A model generated the notes under the pieces. That model saw only the letters and a program-made list of their open reading frames with translations. It ran no database searches and was not told the origin of the DNA. Positions 13,101 to 22,140 of a stretch of 36,991 nt of DNA are shown in pieces. Position 1 is the first letter of the stretch, and each line of letters starts with the position of its first letter. The stretch is from positions 8,279-45,269 of the forward strand of contig NW_005434475.1 of the NCBI RefSeq assembly GCF_000315625.1. The letters are read 5' to 3'. This DNA comes from Guillardia theta CCMP2712 (Eukaryota; Cryptophyceae; Pyrenomonadales; Geminigeraceae). Both the position numbers and the translations under genes were made by a program.

Positions 13101-14254
13101 CAATCGGTAATTGCAACATTCAATCTACCAATGATCCTCCACAGAGTGAAAATATGACAAAATCTGCCGGAAATAATCGTTTGTGGACAATCACTTTGAA
13201 TCATTAAGTTTCGTGCCATGTCTCTGATGCTTAACTTTGGAGTTCTTGTAGAAGCGTCAGAGAAGAAACTGTAGGCCTGCTGCATATCCGAGGAACTCAT
13301 CAGATTTCTAAACCAGCTTGCACGTTCAGGATGTCTTTGAGACCAAGAAATGTCTATCTGTCTATTGCCATCATAATCAATCGATGAATTTTTTTGTTTG
13401 ACGGAAACAACAAATGGGCTTCCTAGAATGTGCTCATGGGCACAACAAAAGTTTTCATTCGCAATGCATGTAGCTGTTCTGTTGCCATGTTCTGGAAACC
13501 ATTTGAGAAAAAAATGTCTGGAACTAGTATTTGGAAAGTAGAAAAGAAAAGTATAGTACCTCAAGCCTTGCATCTGGAAAGAAGGTCACAACCAAGAAGT
13601 GACTCAAGATGAAATTTTGATTTACCCGAAAATATCCCTGATTACAACCGTGCCCTTGACATGAGGCTGGAGGGATAATCAATCGTCCGTCAAGATATAG
13701 CATGGAACCATCAGATGCCGTGAAAACGTATTCGGTAGATTCAAAATTTCTCAAGAATCCTTGCAATCTCACACTTCCTGGAAATGTTCTTTGCTTGCAC
13801 GCGGTTTCAAAATCAAAGAGCCGAGATCCGACCACATGTCTAAATGAATCGTCGTAAAACGTGGCCCAGAGTCGTCCACCTGCAAAAACTCCATCAGACA
13901 AACCCAAATAATTCAAACACATTCTACATTTTAGAGTCTGGACGTCAAGGAGGCTTTTTCCAGCTTCTGGTACTTTGTATCTGACGTTGCTTTCCGCCTT
14001 GGATATGACGTAACTCAAAAAGGTTCTTGAATTTCCTTGCAAAGTTGCAATAAATTGATCATTTCTTGATTGGATTGAAAAGTATTGCTGTCCCGAGATA
14101 TGACCTTGAAAGTTTGAAAGGAACCTGCAGTAGCCAGTGAAATGGCACTTCCGTGCGCTGTGCTCATACTTGCACATACTTCTTCGTGTAAAAAATAATC
14201 GGACATCAGCGTTGGCAAGCAGAGGATTATCAGCAAAACGCTTTCTTTGTTCAT
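1..14254 (-). CDS. Giant secreted filamin/PA14/TIG-repeat protein (3' part outside window)
   Basis: Probable cell-surface or extracellular adhesion protein; function inferred only from domains. Exon 1 is 14254-14180 (25 codons with a hydrophobic signal peptide, MNKESVLLIILCLPTL). Exon 2 is 14087-13626. Exon 3 runs from 13573 off the left edge. Introns are 14179-14088 (GTATGT...ACAG, 92 nt) and 13625-13574 (GTAAAT...TTCCAG, 52 nt). Both splices keep phase 0. Exon 3 stays open for at least 4,524 codons in the stretches I translated, and all five PA14 cassettes share its frame. Order: a divergent PA14 near 13800-13560; at least twelve filamin-like Ig repeats with a D.FGN signature (for example near 12830, 12500, 11740, 11010, 10370, 8850, 7100, 5620) alternating with PA14 domains down to about 5050; a Cys-rich stretch near 4550; an IPT/TIG domain near 4080-3820; then about 15 TIG-like repeats of ~86 residues. 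The exon 1-2 junction is the least certain part. The stop codon is not in the window. Confidence 0.85.
5049..5329 (-). repeat. PA14 cassette copy A
   Basis: This is the most C-terminal of five copies of the same block that I found. It encodes the PA14 core (IRWSGFVRPP, then a VDNVMLIDQW strand, ending VMEYKQPNGTGG). I saw no base differences from copies B-D over its length. It is about 12 bases shorter than B-D on its low-coordinate side, where the shared sequence stops at cctgtcccg. The frame matches the whole exon. Confidence 0.95.
6546..6838 (-). repeat. PA14 cassette copy B
   Basis: Full-length 293-bp copy, bounded by ccctgctgccccc at low coordinate and gcagcact at high coordinate. It encodes a PA14 core flanked by SAAPGTKPFPSLPGDSPYS on the N-terminal side and GTGGQQG on the C-terminal side. 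The flanking filamin-like sequence on both sides is unrelated at DNA level to that around the other copies. Confidence 0.97.
8304..8596 (-). repeat. PA14 cassette copy C
   Basis: Full-length 293-bp copy, 1,758 bp (586 codons) from copy B and in the same reading frame. By eye it is identical to copy B. It is richer in G+C than the AT-rich coding sequence around it. Confidence 0.97.
9816..10108 (-). repeat. PA14 cassette copy D
   Basis: Full-length 293-bp copy, 1,512 bp (504 codons) from copy C and in the same frame. By eye it is identical to B and C. The sequence diverges abruptly beyond gcagcact at high coordinate and below ccctgctg at low coordinate. Confidence 0.97.
11919..12162 (-). repeat. 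PA14 cassette copy E, N-terminally truncated
   Basis: A 244-bp copy, 2,103 bp (701 codons) from copy D and in frame. It keeps the PA14 core but loses the proline-rich lead (SAAPGTKPFPSLPGDSP). Identity stops at ggatactgtatg near 12162, and unrelated coding sequence continues in frame. Confidence 0.95.
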
Positions 14255-15858
14255 GATTAGGAATGAAATCTCATGACATTCAAGGAGAAATTTCGTTCAA
14301 GAGATCTCATAGCAGCGAAGGTGCACATGACGCGATCCTCAACTGCTCGCCCATCCTGCTTGAGATTTCACTCAACATACCACGTACAGAACGTCTCCTT
14401 CCTTTTCACGCTCTATGAATATCCTCGTTCATAAGTACCCCATTCTTCACCTCAAAATTCATTATCAAAGCACCGGTAAAAAAATATTAAAAAATACTGT
14501 GCCCAGGTCGTTCTTTCTCCCGTGCAGGCGCCGCTCCAGCCGCCACTGACCTTGGCACGGGCCCGGTCACCGGGTGTCACTGCCACTGCCAGTTGAGTAA
14601 CAGCCTTGATTTAACTCAACTCAGTTGAGTAAAGAGTAGCTTGATTTAACTCGACTTTGAGAAAAGAAGTGCCTTGATTTAACTCAACTTGTGCCTTGAT
14701 CATCAATTTGAGTTCAAGTTGAGTAAAGAGTTGTTACCGGACGGTTGAACTCACGGTCCGGTCACGGGTGACTTTTTACCGGCCGCCCGGCCGACGGTAC
14801 GGTCCGATCAGTCGGAGGCTCAGTACCCGGTGGTGCCATGGAGCTTGGGCCGGCCTGCCGCAGAGAATTAAGAGAGGTGATAGGAGATTCCGAAGTTCAG
14901 TGGTACAGATGATAGGGGATGCCTGGTCCTAGGAACTACCGTAGTACCACTACCGGTACTCTACGCTTCTTACCGTCGATCCAACGCTTCCTGTCGAGTT
15001 GATACCGTACAGCTGCTGAGTCCCTTGGCCCGGGGCGGCCAGAGTCCCGGGGCAGTACGCGGTCAACCGTGCCACCGCTGCCGTGACCGCGGCCGGGTTT
15101 CGGCCCGGGGTCGTACTCAGTCACGGTGGGATGCCAGTCGGACAGTCCGGTGACGCACTGCCGCGTGACACTGGCCCGCAGTCCGATCGGCAGGATAAGG
15201 GCCCCCCCGGACCGTCACTGGATGGCAAAAAGCTGTCTTTTTTCTTCTCGCCGTGCGGGCACGGTAACTTGAACCCACAGGCTCCGGGCCGGCCACAAGC
15301 TGGCTACCGTAGCCAGCTTGTCTAGGTAGCTAGTATTTCAAGGCTTTCCTCACTGCACTAACCCGTCCGCCCCTGGGCGCAACGGGTCGGCATAAGGCGT
15401 CCGATCACAGTATCGGCTGGACTCCGGACTTGACTGATTGCCAATTTGGGCCACGATCGTTGATGGCCGGAAGAGCGGAAGCGACTTCCGCCCGTCCGAG
15501 GCTCCCGACACCTCCGGGCGCCGCCTCACCTGGCCTGGGCAGGCTTTGTGACAGGCCGCGCAGGCTTGATTGAATCGCAACTATTACTTGCTAGAACCCT
15601 TTGACACTGCGGCATGACACTGTGACGAAACCGTTGAAAAAATGAAAGTGCGCCGCTGTAACCGGAGTAGGCAACGGACTCCTTGTAAGCAACGGACTCC
15701 ACATGAGATACCATGAATTTGAGGGTGACTTTCAATCACCTAGAAATGAAACATATCTGAGGGCTTTTAAAGGAGGGTATATTGAAGGTCTGAAAACAGC
15801 TAGGTAAACAAACTAGACCCATCATAAAGATACATTCAGAAATGATTGGATTCCCTGC
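14255..15858. other. Gene-free spacer with AT-rich repeats and a GC-rich island
   Basis: I see no convincing gene here. The first 250 bases form the upstream region of the giant gene. From about 14590 to 14735 there are repeated and inverted AT-rich motifs. From about 14740 to 15570 the sequence is a GC-rich island full of short CCGG-containing inverted repeats such as gcccggtcaccgggt. Open frames in the island are short and low in complexity. The rest, to 15858, is AT-rich and includes the downstream region of the small membrane-protein gene. Confidence 0.6.
14592..14735. repeat. Degenerate inverted and direct repeats (TTAACTCAACT / AGTTGAGTAA)
   Basis: The motif cttgatttaactcaact occurs about three times with small changes, interleaved with its near-complement agttgagtaa(agag). 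Adjacent copies could form hairpins. The origin is unclear: it may be a terminal piece of a non-autonomous mobile element or simply a diverged minisatellite. Confidence 0.7.
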
Positions 15859-16592
15859 TCAATACCCGAAGTTATCGTTCTGGGTCATCACCTGACATGC
15901 CCGTAAGCCCCCTCACCAGCCCCATCCTTCGACTGTCATGTGAGCTCCCCGCACTCCACGCTGCCCCGGCGGGGCCCTGCCTTATCTCCCCCCGTTCCCC
16001 TGCGCCCTTGCCTCTGGCCACTTCTCCTTCCCCTCTTCGCTCCTGCGATCTTTCCACCGCCCTACCCCTGCCGCCCTCCATCCCCTTCAGCTTACCTTGG
16101 ATGCAGCCGAAGAAGGCTCCTGGGCTCCGATCTGTTGCCAGACGTTCACTCGCTTCTGTTTCTGCTCCATCACACGCGTTGTGTCAGACTGCCTCATGGC
16201 TCTGGCGTGCCTCTTGCTCGTCTTACTGTTAACCCCTTCCTCCCTCCTTCCAGCAGCCTCCCCCCTCCGCCCCTTCCCCCCCTTCCCCCCAACAACCATC
16301 TCTCCTGCCCCATTCTGCTCTCCTGAGCAGCCCTACCCTTTCAACCCCCTCCTCCTCTCCCCCCTCCCGGGCCCCCTTTCCGTCCTCCCTTCAGGACCTC
16401 CATGATTGTTGCAAGATGCAGAATATTTACCTTCTGCGTCATAGAAATTGGAAGCTTCCCATTTTCGATGATCTTTTCATGATATTGTTATGTTACGCAA
16501 GGAAATGATGGCAAGATTGATACCTGAATCACGCTCAAAACGAAGCAAAATGCAAGGGTTGACAAGGATGCCCAAGTGAAGTTTCTGGACAT
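15859..16592 (-). CDS. Small predicted single-pass membrane protein
   Basis: I do not recognise the family. Proposed exons are 16592-16524, 16472-16431, 16221-16096 and 15891-15859, giving 89 residues. The first exon encodes a hydrophobic segment (ASLSTLAFCFVLSVIQ) that could be a signal anchor. Exon 3 is basic and probably helical (TRVMEQKQKRVNVWQQI), and exon 4 ends in NDNFGY and a stop. All junctions are GT-AG and phase 0, which supports the model but does not prove it. Introns 2 and 3 are unusually long for this region (209 and 204 nt) and consist largely of G/A-rich tracts on the coding strand. The ATG lies 160 bp from the divergent TADA1 start, suggesting a shared promoter region. It could also be a signal-peptide protein with a soluble tail. 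Confidence 0.5.
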
Positions 16593-16752
16593 CTGCAGAG
16601 ATATTTAGTCTTGTGTCATCGTACATTCAGGGTTTCTTCTTCATCATCATGATCTCTTTCTTCCTCGACTTGTTCACTCGTTCTCATTTTCCCTCCATCG
16701 CCTTCTCAATCAACGCGAAGAGGCACAGAATCGTAGGGGAGAGAAGCTCGTT
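16593..16752. promoter_or_regulatory. Short divergent intergenic region (small membrane gene / TADA1)
   Basis: The two predicted start codons are 160 bp apart and point away from each other, so the core promoters of both genes must lie here or overlap the 5' ends. A TC-rich stretch lies at about 16630-16710. I could not identify a TATA box or another specific element. Confidence 0.4.
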
Positions 16753-18229
16753 ATGAAAACCGTTACATCGGTGAACTGTGGTTCCAAGGCCAGTAGTAGT
16801 CAAACTGCTCCCGAGGGTTCAGCCGGGCCCCGGGACCGCCTATCCTCTAGCGTGCATTTGAGCAGCATGGCAGATGTTATCTTAGTTGGTGGCATGCAGA
16901 TGCGCAGGCTGGACTTGGGAGCGATAAGAAAGAAGATCCATATTGCTCTTGGACCCGAGAAGATGAGGAGGTGAATGGCTATCCTGTGCTGCTATCTCAA
17001 AAATTCTGATCGCAATTTCGTCGCCTTTCGCCAGTTACTGGGATATAGTACGACGCTTCACTCAATTTCGGCTGTCCAAAGAAGAGCTCGACGTGAGTGC
17101 AAGGGAAGTTCTAGGCCCTGACAATGTTTCTCTCCACAACAACCTCATCCGAGCAATATTCCAGAATGCTGTTGTCGGTAAGTCAGGCTGATGCTTTTGA
17201 AAAGGTTGGTTCCGACAGTTGCACCAGGAACAGTGAACCCGCCAGAGGTTGAAGTCGTGCCTGCTCCTTTCCCTGATGATTCCGAGCCCACAAGGTGGGT
17301 GTAAATTAATTGTGCATTGCAATATCTGATCTTTCTTGGTTCGACGGTAATAGACCAAACAAGAAGTCCAAGAAGAAGGTTACTATTGCTACTTCAAGCA
17401 ACCAAATTTCACAAAAAGACAGGGGCATGCAGTAGCAACAGGCCAAGCCAATGCCTTGGGGGCACAAGGGAAGCTCTCTATTTTGCAGCGCCGAGATGTG
17501 GTATGACATGTCAAATCGATGAGCTCTGAATATGACTGTTATCCATTTTCAGGAACGCCCGTCACATGAGACAATCTGGTTGAATGCTCACGAAACCCAT
17601 CGCACACAATGGAAAATATGTATGTCTTTGAGAATTCATGATGTATTGCTCAATCGCATCAATAAGGTGATGGCGCTGATCTGTATGATGAATCTTTGGA
17701 ACTTCCTTCCATTGTTGATGTCCGAAATGCTTTAAAACGAAGGTATGTAAAGTTTTTACACTTGCGTAAGCTAATGTTGATCAAGCCTTGCGGGTTTTAT
17801 TTGACTGAGTGTGTAGGTGTCAAGAATGCAATCTTACGTTCGAACAAGACACGGTTGAATGCTTGCATGTCAGCCTCGAGAGATATATGAAGAATATGGT
17901 GAGCGAAAACTCTGCAAAGCAAGGTTTCATGTACCTGGCAGATATCTACCTTGTCAACAATCTCCAAGCTAAGAAGAGGAGTATGCAAGCATGAAGCAGA
18001 CAAGGTGAGAAATGACCTCACATTATGGCTCTGAAACCGGGAAATGAAGGAAGATAATTGGATCACGATAACTCCAAGCGATCTTCTGACAGCGTTCAAC
18101 CTAGAACCGTGAGTGCTACATTAATCCACTGGTCTGCTGAATGGCGTTTGATGGAAAATTTGTAGACAATTGCTTGGGAACGATTGGTCTCTGAATGCTG
18201 AACGCATTACGATTATTCAACAATTTTAG
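16753..18229 (+). CDS. TADA1: TADA1/Hfi1-like subunit of the SAGA coactivator complex
   Basis: Predicted structural subunit of SAGA, the nuclear histone-acetylating coactivator of RNA polymerase II. Exons: 16753-16970, 17035-17177, 17219-17294, 17354-17378, 17423-17500, 17553-17619, 17667-17742, 17817-17898, 17969-18004, 18050-18108, 18166-18229; 307 residues, close to the human length of about 335. The N-terminal block matches the SAGA-Tad1 family: a start like RRLDLGAIRKKIHIALG, YW at the first splice, then LSKEELD and LHNNLI.AIFQNA. A lysine-rich linker (PNKKSKKK) follows. The central LELPS...LERYMKNM block and the C-terminal TPSDLLTAF...LNAERI block align with the human protein. Introns are 41-74 nt. 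Met at 16867 is an alternative start. The stop lies 50 bp from the stop of the convergent RhoGEF gene. Confidence 0.88.
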
Positions 18230-18279
18230 TGTCGTCAAAGTCTTTCAAAAGGTAATGAGGGAGACGCTAAGAATTTTTT

Positions 18280-21200
18280 TCATGATCTGAGTCGTAATAA
18301 TCCAAAAAGGAAGTCATTCAAAAATCTAGAGATATCTTGGACCACGCGTGCAGTTCCAGCACCCATCAATCTATGTGCGTTTTCACTGTGACAAGGCCAA
18401 TGGAGAGGGGTATCCATCTGAGAATGAAGGGTACACCATTATGACCAAGTTGGGAATTCGTAGGGTGATGTCAATTGAGAGTTTGCGGACTGGGAGAACA
18501 ATCATTAATACATTGGGGATTCGGATGTACCTGAATTGCTGCAGACAGCTCTGACAACCAGATTTGATGATCCTCTCCGTTTTGCACCTCAAAGAGAAGT
18601 ACCTCCAGCATTGTGATGAAGCAGAAGATCTTTGCAACAAGAGATACCTGTCCGTGATTGTCTTCAATATGCACATGCATTCTTGTCAATTTGAAGTCCT
18701 CTTCTTGCACTGTTTGATTGACTATCTATGGAATCCTCGTAAGCCCAGCATTGGTAGTCCCACTCATTAGTTTTACCGAAGCCTCAAGCAGCTGAATCAA
18801 TATAGCACTTTCGTATTGCATTGGCTCTACCAAGAGTGGAGGTAGTTCTTGTGCTCCATAAGCCTCATGCTGATGATAATGAAAAGAAAGCTTATCCATA
18901 ATCAATGAACCTGGCTCTGTTGTCTTTTGACCGGTGTCATGGTTCCATCAGGGAGAGTCTGTAAAGTTTCACACAGATCAGATGAAATGTTTTGTTTACC
19001 TTGGTACGAATTCTGGTGCCAAGCAAGATATCGTTAAAGAGAAATAGTAACAAATGGCTCTCCGGACCTGTTCTCGTCGAGTTATGGTTGCAGGCTTCAT
19101 TGCAGTAAATACAGAATTTACCATCATGTTGCAATCCATCCGTGTTGATTGCACACGTACACGTAGTATAGGAGATTGCTTTTACCTGAAAGCACTAGGT
19201 ATATGCACAAAAGTAGATCATCAAAACCTTTTTACTCCGGATAAGTCGGCGATGAGGTTTTACTAACGCAAATGCAATGTCTCCTGTAAACTTCAATTTC
19301 TGTGAGACACCCAGTACCAGCGGCGGAGAAAATCTAGCAAGTTACCTGTCTAGAAAGCTGTAGCAGTCTTAGCATGGAGTGACAATCTCTCTGAATATGA
19401 CTGTCACTGAGACCACCGATTAGTTCAAGTATTTAACAACTTACTTTACGATAACGAAGCTGTCCAACTATTTGCAGTCCATTCTTGACATGGATTTGGA
19501 TCTGGACTTCGAATCAAGGAGTCTGAAGGACAAAATCATGCGCAGCGGACCATGGAATGCCTTCGATCATGGTGCATAAGTAAATCACGTAGCCTTGCAA
19601 ATCTGCGGTTGGATTGATCCAATCAACCAATGGGCCAAAGGCATAGACTCAAAGGATAATTCACTTCGACAGAGAAGCGTCGAGGTGCTCAACTGGGTCT
19701 ATGTACAGGAACAGACTTACTGATATGATATACATCTCATTCCTAATCAGCAACTTACCCATAAAGTTAGAAATGAGAGATTTTTCCATTGAGCATTCCA
19801 GCCCTGTATACAGTACATGTGAACGATTAAAGACATTGGGATATTCTACGTACCTGCCATCCAAAGTTCGAATCCATCATGCTGACGAAATTCGAATAGC
19901 CGAAGCATGGCCTATCCAGAAATGGTTTTTCACAACACATTTCAAACAACAATCAGGAAATAACTTTTAGACCTGTGGAAAGTTTGATGTATACTGGCTC
20001 AAGGCAACGAGAAGTCTTTCATTCACTTGGAGAATCTTTTTGAGATCTAGACGAGGAATTCCTAATGTACAATCAGCGATCTGTCAGCAACAGGCAAGAA
20101 TTTACCAGCAATGCAAGCAGCTACAGAATTTAATTGATGGAGCACAATACTGCGCAGCTCAGTAAAATTACCTGTACACGCGATGTGACAAAGACAAACA
20201 CATATTTGATCTTTTTCACCAAACATAACCGCAAGATCTCTTGGTGTGATCTGCGGAAAGTTCGGAACGTAAATCTTGCCAAGTTCAAATGTTGGTTCTA
20301 ATGTGTTGCACTCCAAATTGCTTGAAGCTCTCTGCAATCAAAGAATTTCAGCAAACCCCCCCCTTATCATCATTCGAATGTCATGTCTTACTTTTTCTAG
20401 GGGTACCCACACAGTACGGTATAAATGATCGAGAGACATGTAAAATGTTTTTTGACTCTTTGCAATGTCCATAAGTTGCACGACAATTGGCTTGATTTTC
20501 ATCCAATGAATACCCCATACCATCTTTCGTAAGAACCTCAAGATAACGAGTCCTGCACACCTTCTCTTTATCGCATCTCGAATACAATGCTTTACAGGCC
20601 CGGGAAATGACAAACATGTTCCAAAAAGCATTTTTCTCACAGACCACCCTCGAAAACATGCTTGCAATTTTCGAATCAAGTGCTCATGATCTTTGTCTAC
20701 GATGGCATTCAGCCTTTGTAATATCAGTGCCGATGATGCAGAGCCATCAACATCATTGTTTCGTCCAAACTCGCCTTTGCCAACGTGAAACGAGATGAAA
20801 TTAGTCACGAAACAAATACAAATGTGTACATCTATTGATGCAGATCTGTACGGAATATCGTTTCTTAGCTCACAGGGAATAGGAAGAATTGATCTTTTTG
20901 ACGACCACAATAGTCTGAGTTTGCCCTTGAGCTCCTTTTGACTGAAAGGATTGTCATAGTGTTCAAGGTTGGCAAAACCAAGAACATTTTTACCCAACAA
21001 CTCCTCAGATATTCCTTCCTTTGAAAGACATCGTTTTCTATGACGCTCTACTAACATGCAAATTCTGTGTGCATGGGAAATCAAAACTGGCAGAACCTTT
21101 CTCGTGGCAAACCCCCGCCAAGAGGATTGTATTTGTGAGGCTGCCAAGTGCGCAGGAATCGGCAGGTTCATCGCACGTAAAACTTTTGGACCCAATGACA

Positions 21201-21498
21201 GAGTAGCAAGTGCTCGTGCACACTCTTCACCTCTGTGATTGTGATCCCTGATTCTAGAGCAAAGTTGAACAGACATTTGCTGCACACGTGGAATCTTGCT
21301 CGTCAATCTTGAGGGCTTGAAGGGGATTCTCAGATCAGGACCCAATTCCCTTTGCAATGTCAAGTCCTTTATTTTCTGTGAATTTTGTATCCCTGGCTGC
21401 AAAGGAATGTGTCTTATAGCACCTGCTCGTTCTGCTGCTGTCTGGTTCCAAAAGTTGCACATTTCAGAAAATTCTTTGCGTTCACGTTTCCTTTCCAT
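18280..21498 (-). CDS. IQ-motif RhoGEF with DH and PH domains
   Basis: Predicted guanine-nucleotide exchange factor for Rho/Rac-type GTPases, likely calmodulin-regulated. Exons: 21498-20392, 20331-20220, 20171-20125, 20080-19973, 19911-19854, 19803-19759, 19698-19665, 19602-19551, 19483-19445, 19390-19346, 19299-19228, 19185-19000, 18958-18911, 18869-18764, 18709-18648, 18602-18531, 18489-18446, 18385-18280; 780 residues. IQ motifs lie at residues 122-134 (QIQSSWRGFATRK) and 277-289 (KLQACFRGWSVRK). The DH domain (about 342-555) shows TFYMSLDHLY..VWVPLEK, the VMFGNFTEL element and the RLRDLLMHHD helix. The PH domain (about 565-735) shows LLLFLFNDILLG and ends with a conserved-Trp helix (HQIWLSELSAAI). 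Inside the PH part is a Cys-rich insert with FCIYC. Large exon 1 may hide an in-frame 99-nt intron near 20890-20790. The GEF target is unknown. Confidence 0.8.
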
Positions 21499-22140
21499 TC
21501 TTCTGATTTGTCAAATATTCTCTTGTTCTGTGTTAGACACCTTGAGGAAAGACATGCTCAGGCTCGAGGACAGACCCAGGAGTGGTAACTATCTCGGAGG
21601 ATGGCCGAGGTAGGCCATGTCTTGATCTCAAGCACCAAGAGCCTCAAATCTCCTGCTGCCCTCGCAAGTTTCCTTCCCTTGCCAACATTTGAAATCCGAG
21701 TCACACTGCTGTACCAAGCCTGCCCAGCCGGGCCCGTTCACCGGCACCGCACCGGGGCCGGCGGCCTTTCTAATCAGTTTAGGTCAGTTTACATGTGCGC
21801 CTCAGAACTTGACCACCCACCCCCCGTCTAGCTAGGGTTTGAATTTAATAACCCACCAAAGCACAATTTGCCGTTGAGAGAGAGGGTGAGGATGCGAGCG
21901 AAGGAACTAGAGCGAAGGAAGGACTAGAGCGAAGATTCCTGGAGGGTGAGATCATAGAGGGAGGGAGGGAGGGAGGGAGGGAGCGAGGGAGGGAGGGAGG
22001 AGGAGGAAGCGTGTTTTTGTTACCAGCCTGCTTGAACTAGAAAGTATTTCATATCTTGTAAAGAAGGATGTGATTTGGAAAGAGTGATTTGTCACAGGCT
22101 GGAGAAGATGACATTTTGCTATCACAGGTTGTATTCGAAG
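21499..22140. promoter_or_regulatory. Divergent intergenic region with GC-rich patch and GAGG microsatellite
   Basis: This spacer separates the RhoGEF gene (leftward) from the D-box protein gene (rightward). A GC-rich patch lies near 21720-21770 (cagccgggcccgttcaccgg), similar in style to the island at 14.7-15.6 kb. A near-duplicated ctagagcgaagg phrase lies near 21908-21935. A (GGGA)n tract runs from about 21957 to 22002. No core promoter element could be fixed. Confidence 0.45.
21957..22002 (+). repeat. (GGGA)n microsatellite
   Basis: Roughly eleven copies of the tetranucleotide gagg/ggga, with one interruption (gagc). It lies about 140-180 bp upstream of the proposed start of the D-box protein gene. 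Confidence 0.95.

Noticed and set aside
14936-15325. Open frames of 60-80 codons in the GC-rich island
   Set aside because: Stop codons are rare in GC-rich DNA, the products are low in complexity, and both strands are open over the same bases.
15846-16405. Plus-strand Pro/Ser/Leu-rich frames of ~100-128 codons
   Set aside because: They arise from C/T-rich tracts and overlap each other in several frames. A consistent spliced model exists on the minus strand.
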